Notes under the pieces: generated by a model
Databases searched by the model: none
What the model was told of the DNA's origin: nothing
Seen by the model: only the letters and a program-made list of their open reading frames with translations
Shown: piece after piece, positions 29,562 through 40,299 of the stretch
How the letters are laid out: every line of letters starts with the position of its first letter
How positions within the stretch are numbered: the first letter of the stretch is position 1
From: Aurantiochytrium sp. KH105
Taxonomy: Eukaryota > Sar > Bigyra > Thraustochytrida > Thraustochytriidae
Direction: 5' to 3'
DNA: 64,000 bases
Assembly: GCA_003116975.1 (NCBI GenBank)
Contig: BGKB01000078.1
Span: 62,001-126,000 of the forward strand
Program-made: the position numbers and the translations under genes

Positions 29562-31571
29562 ATGGAGGGCACTGAGCAAGACGTGCTGTCGGCCGCCACG
29601 CGCCGCGACGTGGAAAAGGCCAAAGCGGACTTCTCGTTCAAGTTGGGGCCTACGGGTGCTGCCTCGGAGGAGAGCGACGTCTTGTCCACCAACAGCGCTG
29701 GGAAAGACAAGCTCATGGCGCAGACCGAAGCGTGCACCAGTGAAGTCACGACTTTGCGCGAGCAGGTCAAGCGGCTCAAGCACGAGATTGACGTCATTTC
29801 CGTCGACAAGAGAGATCTCGAATTACGAGTTGCAAGCGAAAAACTGAAACAGGAGGCCGCTCATGATGACATCAAGACGACAGTGGGCCAATTGCAATCG
29901 GAGAAGAGCGAACTCAAGGGGAAGCTCGAAAGATTGCAGCGCGAAGTTGAGTCCAATCAGAAGGAGTGGAAAATCGAGTGCAGCAGGCATAAAGCGGCGG
30001 AAATTACCTCGTGGGAAAGAGTGGTAACTCTTTCGTGCAAGTTGCACAATGAGATGCAGCGATCCAAGACCGAGACAAAGGTTTCCGAAGCCAAAGAAGC
30101 GGCAGACGTTCCATCTCAGAATGAAGAAAATCTGCAACATGGGATTGCTGCTTTCGTGAAAGAGCTCAAAGCTGCTAAACAAGCTCTAGAGAAGCTCGGC
30201 AAGGGCCCTGAAGCGAATAAAAATGGGAAAACAGGCACTCCTTCCTCGCGCGAAAAAATTCTACAAAGTCAGATTGACATTTTGGGAGAAGAGCTCAGGG
30301 ACGCCAAAGAAGCGTTAGAAAAGCACGCCGAGGAGTCTAAAGCCAAGTTGAGCGAGCTCGAAAAGGATCGAGATGATCTCTGTGCAACCCTCAAGGAGAA
30401 AGAGGCGATCATTTTAGAAATAAACAAAGAGATGGAGCAACTTCGTATACAATCGCTCAAAGTAGACACGGGGAGGAAGAAAAAGGTAAAGCGGGTAAAT
30501 TCCAAAAGAATGAATAGCGCTAGGTCGACGACCAACGAACCAATGTCGCCTTGGAGTACGTCGACGTCATTGACCGCGGAAACGACGGACACCAGACATC
30601 TCATGGGTGACGATAATCGAGACCCAGCCGTGCACACCAAGCTCAGGCAAGCGCAACGCGAGCGCGACAAGGCAGAGAGCGAGCGCGACGAGGCCATTTC
30701 TGCGCGAGACGAGGCCGTTTCTGAACGAGATGAGGCCGTTTCTGCACGAGATGAGGCCACTTGTGCGCGCGACGAGGCCGTTTCTGCACGTGACGAGGCC
30801 TTGGAAGAGCTCAGCAAGGCGAAAGACGAAGCGGTAATGGCCTCTGAGCAGGCTGCATCTGCCACAGCAGATGTGGAGGAGCTGAATGCGACGATTCGTA
30901 CGTTGAGAACACGCATAAGGGAAGTGGAAGAGTCGGCTGCGAAGGCCAAATCGGAGCATGAGGCTCAAGTTACGAAGCTCGAGCAGCAAATCGAGCAGCT
31001 CGAGAAAAAGCAGCGAGAGCTAATGAATTCGGCCACAGCAGAAGACCAAGACTATGTGACCAATCTTCAAGAGCTGCAAAAACAAGTGCAAGAGCTCGAG
31101 AAAGACAAGCAAGAGCTGCAAGAGTCGGCCGCCAAGGGAAAAAATGATCAAGAGGACCAAGTACAAGCACTGAAGCAGCAAGTTAAGGAGCTACAAGACA
31201 GGCAAGAGGAAGTGAAAGATGCGTCCGAAAAGGCAGAAAAGAACTACCAGGAGCAAATCAGGAAGCTCGAGCAGCAAGGTAATCAACTCAGAGTCGAGCA
31301 GAGCGAGCTGAAAGGTTCTTCGGAGGAGGTCGAAAAACGCTGCGAAGCCCGAGTGCGGGACCTTGAGCAGCAAGTTGAGCAGCAGAAAATGCTCAAGGAG
31401 GAAGCGGAGAAAGCTGGAAAGGAGTCTGAGGACCGAGCTAGCAGACTTGAACAGCAAGTCGCGGAGTACAAGGAAAAACAAAATGAGAGCAAACAAAAGC
31501 AAGAATTTCCGGGAAAAGGTCTTGTTTACCATCGCATCAAGAATTTGGAGAATCTCTCGAAAAAGTACTAG
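29562..31571 (+). CDS. coiled-coil protein, truncated paralogue (copy 1)
   Basis: The product has 669 residues and is almost entirely coiled coil. An N-terminal region of about 40 residues precedes it (ATRRDVEKAKADFSF). After a heptad region comes a basic conserved patch (GRKKKVKRVNSKRMN) and a Ser/Thr-rich hinge. Six 21-bp repeats then encode xxRDEAx heptads, followed by heptads rich in Glu, Gln and Lys to the end. It parallels the neighbour at 32845 closely, but lacks about 70 residues of heptads and stops at KNLENLSKKY. The neighbour continues for about 220 residues beyond that point. The stop replaces a Lys codon (AAG to TAG), and decayed homology runs on beyond it. It may be functional or a decaying copy. 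Confidence 0.7.
   Translation: MEGTEQDVLSAATRRDVEKAKADFSFKLGPTGAASEESDVLSTNSAGKDKLMAQTEACTSEVTTLREQVKRLKHEIDVISVDKRDLELRVASEKLKQEAAHDDIKTTVGQLQSEKSELKGKLERLQREVESNQKEWKIECSRHKAAEITSWERVVTLSCKLHNEMQRSKTETKVSEAKEAADVPSQNEENLQHGIAAFVKELKAAKQALEKLGKGPEANKNGKTGTPSSREKILQSQIDILGEELRDAKEALEKHAEESKAKLSELEKDRDDLCATLKEKEAIILEINKEMEQLRIQSLKVDTGRKKKVKRVNSKRMNSARSTTNEPMSPWSTSTSLTAETTDTRHLMGDDNRDPAVHTKLRQAQRERDKAESERDEAISARDEAVSERDEAVSARDEATCARDEAVSARDEALEELSKAKDEAVMASEQAASATADVEELNATIRTLRTRIREVEESAAKAKSEHEAQVTKLEQQIEQLEKKQRELMNSATAEDQDYVTNLQELQKQVQELEKDKQELQESAAKGKNDQEDQVQALKQQVKELQDRQEEVKDASEKAEKNYQEQIRKLEQQGNQLRVEQSELKGSSEEVEKRCEARVRDLEQQVEQQKMLKEEAEKAGKESEDRASRLEQQVAEYKEKQNESKQKQEFPGKGLVYHRIKNLENLSKKY
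30678..30803 (+). repeat. six 21-bp repeats (RDEA heptads), copy 1
   Basis: Six tandem 21-bp units encode SERDEAI/SARDEAV-type heptads, each one full coiled-coil turn. Confidence 0.9.
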
Positions 31572-31880
31572 GAGGAGGGCGACAACATCCGTGCACCTGC
31601 CGAGCAAGAGAAAGCAGACGCTCGGACTGAAGACAAGAGCGGCGTGGGTCGATTGAAACGAATCAGGCAAGAGAAAGAGAGAGAGCGTCGAAATATAGAA
31701 AGAGCTCGCAGGTCTGAAGAAAGATACGGAGCAGCAACGGCCGAAAGAAGAATAGACGTCGGCGTCTTCATTAGAGAGATGATGGGAAAAGGCTCCCAAG
31801 AGTGATGTTGAAAACGTCAGTGAAGAGCACGCTCTCGAACTTGGTGCCGCCAAGCGCAAGAATGACGAAGTTGCACAGGG
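31572..31880 (+). pseudogene. decayed 3' part of coiled-coil copy 1
   Basis: Past the stop at 31569-31571 the DNA still aligns with the neighbour's coding sequence. AGGAGGGCGACAACATCCGT here matches AGGAGGGCGCACAACTTCGT there, and AAGCGCAAGAATGACGAA matches exactly near 31853. Length changes and a further stop break the frame. The homology fades near 31880, before the neighbour's C-terminal hydrophobic segment. Confidence 0.7.
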
Positions 31881-32844
31881 AATACAGAGAATTTCGCCAA
31901 GAGTCACACACGCGCAAGGCGGCAATGCAGGACGTCTTTCCTTTTGATGCATTCTTCCAATCTCTCGGCAGAACTCCATTTCCATTTTTTCCATAACGAA
32001 CAAGAAGAGGTCATCATCTCAAGTATGCGTGCAGCATGAATCTATGAAACACCCGTCTTCCATTTTGTATTCATTGAAAATCAAGTTCTTACCTTCCTTG
32101 CTGAGACCCGGGCCGCTCATCCCTTTCTCGAGCCCGCCCGACACCAGCCTCCGTCCCTTCATTTCCCCTCCCGCAATCTAGATCCTCAACATAGTATCCT
32201 TCCTCGCCATCTCAAATCTCGCCCCCATCCCCACCGCGCGCTCTCTCCCGACTCGGCTTTCTCCCTCTCTCCACGCCGGTCCAGCCTGCCTGCCCTCCAC
32301 AGCCTCGTCCGACCTCGTCCGGGCTCCAGGCTCCGGCGCCGCTAACCGGCCTAACGGATCTCCTCCCTCGGCGTCCCTCCCGATAGGCCTCTTTCTCAAT
32401 CCATTTACATGAGGTACTGCCTGCCGCACACCGCGCAGGCTGCCGATCCCACTTCCGCTGGCGCTCGCGCCGCGGGCCCGCGCCGCGCCCCCCCCCCCCC
32501 GCCGCGCGGCCGCGCTGCGCCCCCGCTCCCTCGCCTCGCCTCCCCTTCCCCCCTCCCTTCCTTCCCTGCCTGCCTCGCTGCCTGCGCCTCGCGCGCGCCT
32601 TGCCCATTCTCTCCCTCCTCCGCCTCCCCGCGAGGGCTCGTGCGCCTCGCCGCGCCGCGCCAGTTCCCCTTCGCCGCGCCCGCCTCGCGCCCGCCCCGCG
32701 CCCGCGCCGCGTCCGTCCCGGCTCGGCGCGGCGCCCCTCGCGGCCCTCGCGGCCCTCGCGCGCGTCGCGGCCCTCGCGCGCGCCGCGGCGCTGCGCTGCG
32801 GAGGGAGGGAGGGAGGGAGGTCGGCGGCGAAGGCGAAGGCGGCC
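31881..32844. promoter_or_regulatory. duplicated upstream region of coiled-coil copy 2
   Basis: Position 32174 to about 32400 matches the 5' region of copy 1 (see 28526-29561). From 32460 to 32840 the DNA becomes extremely GC-rich, including a C run near 32490 and a GGGA repeat just before the ATG. No separate gene is seen. Confidence 0.5.
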
Positions 32845-35664
32845 ATGGCGAGCAGCGAGCAGGGCGGGGCGGCGGCCGCGGCGGACGAGCTGGCCGGCGT
32901 GGCGGCGGAGGCCGCGGAGCAGCAGGGCAGCCCGCGGAGGAAGCACAGGGAGAGCGTGGGGTCTCTGCCGCCGTTCGCGTCCGAGGAGGACCGCGAGGCG
33001 CATGAGAGCATGATGTACGAAGACCTCAAGAGCAAGACGCAGCGCAGCGACCTGAAAAAGGCCAAGGCGGGGTTCTCCTCGGTGCCTGCGTCGCCGACGG
33101 GCGCTGCCTCGGAGGAGAGCGACGTCTTGTCCACCGACAGCGACGGGAAAGACAAGCTCTTGGCGCAGATCGAAGCGCGCACCGGCGAGGTCATGAGCTT
33201 GCGCGAGCAGGTCAAGCGGCTCAAGCACGAGATTGACGTCATTTCCGTCGATAAGAGAGATCTCGAATTACGAGTTGCAAGCGAAAAACTGAAGCAGGAG
33301 GCCGCTCAGGATGACATCAAGACGACAGTGGGCCAATGGCAATCGGAAGAGAGCGAACTCAAAAAGGAGCTCGAAAAACTGCAGCGCGAACTCGATTCCA
33401 GTCAGAGGGAGTGGGAAACCGAGCGCAGCAAGTATGAAGCGACCGAGCGACAATTACGGGAACAGCTCGACGGTCTGCCCAGCAAGCCATCTGAGCAAGG
33501 TCCTTCCTCTACAGTTGAGCATGATGATCAGGGCGGCGCTGAGGGATCCGAGCAGAGTCTTTCGGAGCGTGAGAAAGATCTGCAAAATCAGATTGATGCT
33601 TTGGTGAAGGAGCTCAGGGATGCTAAAGAAGCGTTAGAAAAGCACGCCCAGGAGTCTGAAGCCAAGATGAGCGAGCTTCAGAAGGATCGAGATGAGCTTT
33701 ATGCAACCCTCGAGGAGAAAGAGGCGACCATTGCTGAAAAAGGCAAAGAGATGGAGCAACTTCGTATGAAATCGCTCAAAGTAGACACGGGGAGGAAGAA
33801 AAAGGTAAAGCGGGTAAATTCCAAAAGGATGAATGGCGCTAGGTCGACGACCAACGAACCAATGTCACCTTGGAGTACGTCGACGTCATTGACCGCGGAA
33901 ACGACGGACACCAGACATCTCATGGGTGACGATAATCGAGACCCAGCCGTGCACACCAAGCTCAGACAAGCGCAACGCGAGCGCGACAAGGCAGAGAGCG
34001 AGCGCGACGAGGCCGTTTCTGCACGAGATGAGGCCACTTGTGCGCGCGACGAGGCCGTTTCTGCGCGTGACGAGGCTGTTTCTGCGCGCGACGAGGCCGT
34101 TTCTGCGCGCGACGAGGCCTTGGAAGAGCTCAGCAAGGCGAAAGACGAAGCGGCAATGGCCTCTGAGCAGGCTGCATCTGCCACAGCAGATGTGGAGGAG
34201 CTGAATGCGACGATTCGGACGTTGAAAACACGCATAAGTGAAGTGGAAGAGTCGGCTGCGAAGGCTGAGAAGGAGCACGAGGCTCAAGTCCAGGAACTGG
34301 AGAAGCAAGTCGAGCAGCTTGAGGTGAAGCAAGAGGAGCTTCGAAATTCTGCCTCCAAGGCCGAAGAGGATCGCCAGGCTCGAATTCAGGACCTTGAGCA
34401 GCAAGTCGAGCGACTCGAGAAAGAACAACAAGAGCTGAAGGATTCTGCTGCGAAGTCCCAAACCGAGCATGAGGCGAAGGTCCAGAACCTCGAGCAGCAA
34501 GTTGAACAGCTCGAGAAAAAGCAACGAGAGATGATGGATTCGGCCACGGCAGAAGGCCAAGACCATGAGACCAATCTTCAAGAGCTGCGCAAGCAGGTAC
34601 AAGAGCTCGAGAAAGACAAACAAGAGCTGCAAGAGTCGGCCGCCAAGGAAAACAAGGATCATGAGAGCAAAGTGCAAGCACTGGAGCAGCAAGTCAAGGA
34701 GCTACAAGACAGGCAAGAGGAAGTGAAAGATGCGTCCGAAAAGGCAGAAAAGGACTACCAGGCAGAAATCAGGAAGCTCGAGCAGCAAGGCAATCAACTC
34801 AGAGACGAGCAGGAAGAGCTGAAAGGTGCCTCTGAGAAGGCCGGAAAACGCTACAAAGACCAAGTGCGGGACCTCGAGCAGCAAGTTGAGCAGCAAAGAA
34901 CGCTCAAGGATGAAGCCGAGAAAGCCGGAAAGGAGTCCGAGGACCGAGCTAGCAGGCTCGAACAGCAAGTCGCGGAGTACAAGGAAAAGCAAGCTGAATT
35001 GGAAGAGCTTGCGCAGCGAGGCGATGAGCAACAATCGGAGCAAGAGCAAGAATTTCCGAAAGAAGGACACGTCCACCATCGCGTCAAGGAGTTGGAGGAT
35101 CTCTTGGAAAAGCACAAGCAGGAGGGCGCACAACTTCGTGCATCTGCCGAACAAGCCAAAGCAGATGCTCGGGCGAAACATGAGAGCGACGTGAATCAAT
35201 TGAAAGAGGATCTGGCAAAAGAGAGAGCCGAATTAGAAGAAGAGCTCGCAGCACTAAGGAAGGAATTGGAGCAGCAGCGAAAGCAAGAAGAGCAGGTATC
35301 GCCTTCTCAATCAGCGGGAGATCTGGGAGAGGCTCGCAAGGGTGAGGTTGGGATTGCCAATGAAGAGCGAGCTCGCGAACTGGAAGACGTGAAGCGCAAG
35401 AATGACGAACTAGCAGAAGAAGTTGAGAAGCTCCGAGAAGCTGCACGCGCACATGAGGCGGCGACGGCGCAAGCTTCGCAGCAAGATGTGCCTGGGCAGA
35501 TGGCTACCACATCACAGGGCGCGTCTCAGAGAGCATGCGGCAACGAAGGTGACAAGGTCGTAATCTCAACGATGCCCGTACTTCCTTTTTGCGTGTTTCT
35601 CGTGTACTGTTTGATCCGTATGCTTCCGACACTCCTTCCTCGCGGGCATTTTCACCCAACCTAG
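32845..35664 (+). CDS. long coiled-coil protein with C-terminal hydrophobic segment (copy 2)
   Basis: The product has 939 residues and starts in a GGCCATGG context. Residues 1-70 are Ala/Glu-rich and probably disordered. Coiled coil then runs almost unbroken to about 880. Its parts are the conserved RLKHEIDVISVDKRDLELRV block, the basic patch GRKKKVKRVNSKR, six RDEA heptads, and then repeated blocks of about 35-36 residues built on LEQQVEQLEKKQ-type heptads. Near the C-terminus VVISTMPVLPFCVFLVYCL is hydrophobic, with about 20 residues after it. This would fit a tail-anchored, golgin-like tether; that is inference. No motor or enzyme domain is present. The parallel copy upstream lacks this end. 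Confidence 0.78.
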   Translation: MASSEQGGAAAAADELAGVAAEAAEQQGSPRRKHRESVGSLPPFASEEDREAHESMMYEDLKSKTQRSDLKKAKAGFSSVPASPTGAASEESDVLSTDSDGKDKLLAQIEARTGEVMSLREQVKRLKHEIDVISVDKRDLELRVASEKLKQEAAQDDIKTTVGQWQSEESELKKELEKLQRELDSSQREWETERSKYEATERQLREQLDGLPSKPSEQGPSSTVEHDDQGGAEGSEQSLSEREKDLQNQIDALVKELRDAKEALEKHAQESEAKMSELQKDRDELYATLEEKEATIAEKGKEMEQLRMKSLKVDTGRKKKVKRVNSKRMNGARSTTNEPMSPWSTSTSLTAETTDTRHLMGDDNRDPAVHTKLRQAQRERDKAESERDEAVSARDEATCARDEAVSARDEAVSARDEAVSARDEALEELSKAKDEAAMASEQAASATADVEELNATIRTLKTRISEVEESAAKAEKEHEAQVQELEKQVEQLEVKQEELRNSASKAEEDRQARIQDLEQQVERLEKEQQELKDSAAKSQTEHEAKVQNLEQQVEQLEKKQREMMDSATAEGQDHETNLQELRKQVQELEKDKQELQESAAKENKDHESKVQALEQQVKELQDRQEEVKDASEKAEKDYQAEIRKLEQQGNQLRDEQEELKGASEKAGKRYKDQVRDLEQQVEQQRTLKDEAEKAGKESEDRASRLEQQVAEYKEKQAELEELAQRGDEQQSEQEQEFPKEGHVHHRVKELEDLLEKHKQEGAQLRASAEQAKADARAKHESDVNQLKEDLAKERAELEEELAALRKELEQQRKQEEQVSPSQSAGDLGEARKGEVGIANEERARELEDVKRKNDELAEEVEKLREAARAHEAATAQASQQDVPGQMATTSQGASQRACGNEGDKVVISTMPVLPFCVFLVYCLIRMLPTLLPRGHFHPT
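33997..34122 (+). repeat. six 21-bp repeats (RDEA heptads), copy 2
   Basis: The same 21-bp unit as in copy 1, again six copies, but the order of variants differs. That suggests repeat turnover or gene conversion. Confidence 0.9.
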
Positions 35665-38133
35665 CTTTTCTGTTCCCCCAAAGGTGGCAGCAGGGTTCCC
35701 GTCTGTATATCCTTTCGTTTCATTGACGATTTTTTTTTAATTTGAAGGCAATTCTTGCGTCTTGGGGAGAAAGGAGTGAACGCTCCCGCCGATCAATCTT
35801 TGCGGAATCCACGTGTCTCCGCGAAGCTCCGCCTTTCGGCTACTTCCCTCTTGCCTGGCTGAGTTCGCTTGCATGCACATCTGCAATCTGCCCCGCACAT
35901 TCCTGAACAAGGGGGTTATTTCTCTGTTTTCGCGCGTATTCCGCCTAGCACTTTCCCTGTAGTAAGTGTTTCTGCCTTCACGGTCGACCAAAGGTGGGCA
36001 TCGCTTGAATCATAGTTTTGACTCGCGCAACATGACGCGAAGATCGTTGCGGCGACGAAATCGGAGAGCCATTGCTGTGCCAAGGTTCTCAACCGCCTCT
36101 TGTACCTTGATAGTAGACCTACGCGCAGATTGCAGGTTTCCGCGTTGTTGCACGCAGACTAAAGTCCTCAAGGCTCGGTGCAAACAGATTCTCGCATATT
36201 TTGGTCTCTGGTGTCGTGCAGGGACTCAATTGCACGAACTTCGAAGAAGCAATGCCCGCCTCATTGTCCACGAGACATTCCCTTTGCGCGATTCCGATGG
36301 GGGATGAAAACGAGCCAAGAACCTGAGGCACGCCAAACAGAAGGAAGAAGGAAAACGTCAGGGAGAAGATCCGCTCGGCGAGGCTGATCACGTGCAACCA
36401 ACCGCCCTCCCCCTCCGCGCCCGAAAGGAAAATCCTCAACATCGCCGTTGACACGGGGAAGGGAACGCGTCCCAGCCCTTTCGCAAACTCTGCACGACGG
36501 ACCCAGTGCGGATCTTTCTCCCGCACAGAAAAGCAAAGAAATGACGGCATCGCGGGCAGCCCGAAACGTGTTTTTGCAGCAATCGAGTCCTGTCCAGGTG
36601 CACTTCAACTATGTCGTCGCAGAAGCCACACCGGCCAGCATCTCACGCGCAAACATGCGCGTGCGCCGGGGTATCGCAGCCCTGCCAGCCCCGGCGGGCC
36701 GATCTTTTGTCGGTCCAAGGGGCCCCGACCATGGCGACCGGCCCGGTCCCGTCGAGCGGCAGCAGCTCCACACATCAGCAAGCTGATCTTCGTGCCAACG
36801 CCGCGCCGCTGCTTCCTTTTCTCCCCCGCGCTTCGAGGTACTACACGCCGTCGCGTCGCCTCAGCGCACACCCTCTTGCCCGCCGTCCCTCTCGCTCGTT
36901 CTCGGCGGTTGTGTGGACCGCATTCGCTGCAGTGTGGCAGCTGGCCGTCCGTCCGTCTGCAGCCTCTCGTTGCGCGCGGCGCGCCGCATCAAGCCGTCCT
37001 CGGACTCGCCTGGCCAGCAGCGGCCAGCCTGCCGAGCCAGCGCGGCCGTCCAGATACGCAGGGTCGAGTCAACTAGGCAGACAGACAGACAGAACAGCAC
37101 AGAACAGAACAAGTTCAACATATAAAAAAAGTCACGGTTGGCCATGGTGGAAAGCCGACAGAGAGGTGAAGAGATCTCTTCGAATTCTTGAGGGGGGGCT
37201 GGCGCGTGGAGAAGATACAGACCGCGGCGCGGCCAGCGCCTTCTTATTTCGCTAGTACCTGTGCTGCAGGCGCATGGAGGAGGAGGCGGCTCCCGCCCTG
37301 ACTGCTCGCGCCATTTTCAAAGAGGCGCCCTCCGAGCCCCGTCCCCCGCGAGCGTCTGCGCGGGGCTGGCTGGTCGACTGGCTGGCTGGGTGAAGAAAGA
37401 TGCGGCGGGCGGCTGCACTGGCCGGCCGCTGCAGCACGCGCGCACACGCACACGTGCAGACGCAGACGCAGCACGCGCGGTGGAGGAAAGGAATGAAGTA
37501 TTGAAGGAAGGAAGCAAGTGAGCAAGGAAAGCGAGCAAAAAGGAGAACAAGAACAAGAAGCGGCCTCTCTCCGTCTCTCTCCTCGCCTCTTCATCTTCGT
37601 CTTTTTCGCCTGGCTGGCCGCCGACGGTCTCCTCGTTTCCTCCATCTCGGTCCCTAGGCAAGCGCCCTCGGCCTCAGGTCCTCATCAGGCGCTCAGGTCC
37701 TCAGGCTCTCAGGTCCTCATCAGGCTTTCAGGTCCTCATCAGACCCTCAGGTCCTCATCAGACCCTCAGGTCTTCCGCTCCTCGGCCGCATGTGTGCTCA
37801 GGCTGCGACAGCGCTCCTCGCATTTCTTCCCCCGCAGCAGCCAGCTGCGGCATGTAGTGGGCGGGCGAAAGCGGAGAGAAAGGGAAGGCGCAGCAGCGGC
37901 ATGCACGTGCGCTGCCTGCCAACTGGATGCGTTGGTCAACTTGAGGGAGGGAGGGCAGGGGAGGGACCCGTGTCCGGCGGGCGGCGAGACCGCGAGCGGC
38001 AGGCCGGGACAGACAGGCGTCAAACCAAAGCTGGAACTGGCAGCGCCGGAACGAGTGGGACAGGAAGCAGGTCGATCCTACGGGTAATTTGGGGAGATAG
38101 AAGACAGGAGAAGGCAAGACAAGAGAAGGCAAG
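35665..38133. other. 2.5 kb intergenic region, no gene seen
   Basis: The first kilobase is of mixed composition with short frames only. A TATA-like ACATATAAAAAAAG lies near 37118. The rest is GC-rich and probably carries the promoter and leader of the first Cys-rich gene. Confidence 0.45.
37673..37772. repeat. CTCAGGTCCTCATCAG tandem repeats
   Basis: About five to six imperfect units of roughly 18-21 bp with a CTCAGGTCCTCATCAG core, 360-460 bp upstream of the first array gene. Confidence 0.85.
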
Positions 38134-39090
38134 ATGAAGGCCGCGCAGGCGCTCCTGGCGGTGGTCGTGGCCGCCCTCGCGTGCGCGACGCAGGGCTTGT
38201 CGGCGGAGGAGCAGAGCGCTCTGGGCGTCGCCGGTACGTGCAACTTTAAGTGCCCTGCGCACTCGAAGCAAAAGTCCAAGGTCGAGTGCTGCAATAACAT
38301 CTACGACTGCAAGTGCGACAAGGGCTACAAGCGCCGTCCGCACAAGGGCACCTGCGTCAAGGACGAGACCCCAGAAAAGCCCACGGCTCCGCCCGTCAGG
38401 TGCCCTGGGGGCATCAAGAAGAAGGAGTGCTGCGTCGGCGATGCGTGCTACAACAAGCATGTCTCTCTCATGCAGCAGAGCGAAAGCGAGCAACGGCCCG
38501 ATTACTTTGTGCAGCTTGCCGTCGGAGACGACGATGATCTCATCGACGACTTGTGCCCCGAGGTGATCGAGGCGGGAGACGCCGAGGTCGATGATGATGA
38601 TAATGACGACGAAGACGAGGAGGATGATGTGATTGCCGAGAGCGAGATCTTCCCATTTGACGAGCTCTTCCTCGAAACGGACGAAGAGGTGAACTCCGGC
38701 ATGTCTCTGCGCGCGAGCGTCATGGACTTTCTTGAAGAGGACGCCGCAGGCTGCTCTAACAATATCATTTGTGCAAAGGGCACCAAGCCGTGCGTCAAGA
38801 ACTCGTGCCCCAAGGACCAGCAGAAAGACTGCTGCTGCAAGTGCAAGGGCGGCGTGATGAAGAGCAACGGCAGGTGCATTTGCCCCGCAAAGCCTACGGC
38901 CGCACCCACGCCCGAGCCGAAGCAATGCAAGAACAAGAACTGCCCCAAGGCCTACTCCAAGCCGTACTTGGTCAAGTCCACTAACAAGTGCAAGTGCAAA
39001 TGCAAGAAGGGCTACCAGGTCATGGACGGCGAGTGCAAGCCGAAGAAGTGCTTTTACAAGACGATCTGCAAGAAGGAAGCGGTAGCTTAA
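38134..39090 (+). CDS. secreted Cys-rich/acidic protein, array copy A
   Basis: The product has 318 residues and belongs to a family I do not recognise. Residues 1-22 are a clear signal peptide (LLAVVVAALACATQG). Module 1 (about 35-115) has 11 Cys, including VECC, DCKCDKGYK, KKECC and DACY. A central linker (about 135-195) is mostly Asp/Glu and ends in a conserved SLRASVMDFLEED helix-like motif. Module 2 (about 205-315) has 18 Cys, including KDCCCKCKGG and KCKCKCKKGY, with a Pro-rich spacer (PTAAPTPEPK). Two stretches fit the EGF-type signature C-x-C-x2-G-Y-x(4-8)-C. Both modules are Lys-rich while the linker is strongly acidic. The linker holds one extra Cys (DLCPEV), giving an even total of 30. 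Confidence 0.88.
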   Translation: MKAAQALLAVVVAALACATQGLSAEEQSALGVAGTCNFKCPAHSKQKSKVECCNNIYDCKCDKGYKRRPHKGTCVKDETPEKPTAPPVRCPGGIKKKECCVGDACYNKHVSLMQQSESEQRPDYFVQLAVGDDDDLIDDLCPEVIEAGDAEVDDDDNDDEDEEDDVIAESEIFPFDELFLETDEEVNSGMSLRASVMDFLEEDAAGCSNNIICAKGTKPCVKNSCPKDQQKDCCCKCKGGVMKSNGRCICPAKPTAAPTPEPKQCKNKNCPKAYSKPYLVKSTNKCKCKCKKGYQVMDGECKPKKCFYKTICKKEAVA

Positions 39091-40299
39091 ATGAAGCACG
39101 ACTCGTCGCCAGACCGCGCCGAAGGACTGACTGACTGCCCCAGAGCGTCTCCTCATTCTAACCAGCTAAACAGCAAGAATATTTCAAGTCTCAGCTCTTT
39201 CAGTTTCGACTCCCAGCCTCTCACTTCTACATCCACCGACCACAGATCGCGCCTCCATCCCGCGTGCGCGCACAGACAGACGCCCGCGCGTCTCCCCCCC
39301 CCTTGCGACCACCACTGCCGCCCGCTGCCGCGTCCTCACAGCCTTCCTTGCCTTGCCCTGCCCGGCCGGTACTGGATCTCTTCCTTCCGGCTCCCGAGCT
39401 ACCGCTTGCTCGCCTGCGCGCCTGGCCGCCTCGCCGCCGCCAGCGATGCGACTGCGGATGGCCGGCCACTGCCCGCAGCGGCGGCCCCTCGGCTCCGCCC
39501 TCCGCACCGCGCGGTCGCGGCGCCTGTCGCAGCCGGCCCGTCGCCTGTCGGCCGCGGGCGCGGGTCCCTCCCGCGCCCCCTGCCGCCGCCAGGCCGAGTC
39601 GCGCGAGGGCGGCCGGCCGGCCAGGGGCAGGGGCGGCTGGCTGGCTGGCTGGCTGGCGCAGACGCGGCGGCGGCGAGGAGAGCCGAGCGAGGAGAGCCGA
39701 GCGAGGAGAGCGAGCGAGAGAGGCGAGACAGGAAAGATCTTTTTTCGAAGTCGCCTGGGAAGTGGGGACCGAAGTGAGGGGAAGAGGGAGGAAGCGACGG
39801 CGAGCAGCAGTGCCAGCAGGCAGGACGCGCCCCGCAAAAGACGCACGCGGCGCTGGCCGCGGCCTCGGTGAGTAAGTGAATGAAGAATGATTGACAGTAG
39901 GCCTAAATGGACGGATGAAGGAGGCGACAGTGAATGCGCGGGGAATACACGGCGGCGGCGGAGACGGGCAAGAAAGAGGCCGCGTCCCTGGCTCGGTCCT
40001 GCGCCCGCCGCCACCGCCGCCCCTAAGGGGACACACGCTGCGGGCACAGAGGACGACGCGGAGCGCGCGCGAAGATCCGCGCCCCGCTGGGCCGGCAGCC
40101 TCGAGTGGTGTAGCGCGGTGCGGCACTACACATGCATGCATACACACCGTATAGGCGTGGAAAAGCGAAGCTGGGCAGAGGCCAGACCAGGGCAGGCAGC
40201 AGACAGCAAATCCCGAACAGCGCGAGCGAGCGAGCAAGCAAGCAAGCGCAACGAGGAAGGAGAAGAAGGACTACAAGGAGGACAACAACAAGAACAAGC
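39091..40299. other. array spacer A-B, no gene seen
   Basis: This is GC-rich spacer DNA with GGCTGGCTGGCT and GAGCGAG-type short repeats. Long open frames on the minus strand are Arg/Ser/Pro low complexity without family features. A purine-rich leader precedes copy B. Confidence 0.5.

Noticed and set aside
30269-35452. Minus-strand frames opposite both coiled-coil genes
   Set aside because: They are Ser/Leu-rich reverse readings of Glu/Lys/Gln heptads and occur opposite both copies for that reason.
39184-40237. Minus-strand frames of about 290-340 codons in the A-B spacer
   Set aside because: They are Arg/Pro/Ser-rich low complexity produced by GC-rich repeats, with no recognisable domain.
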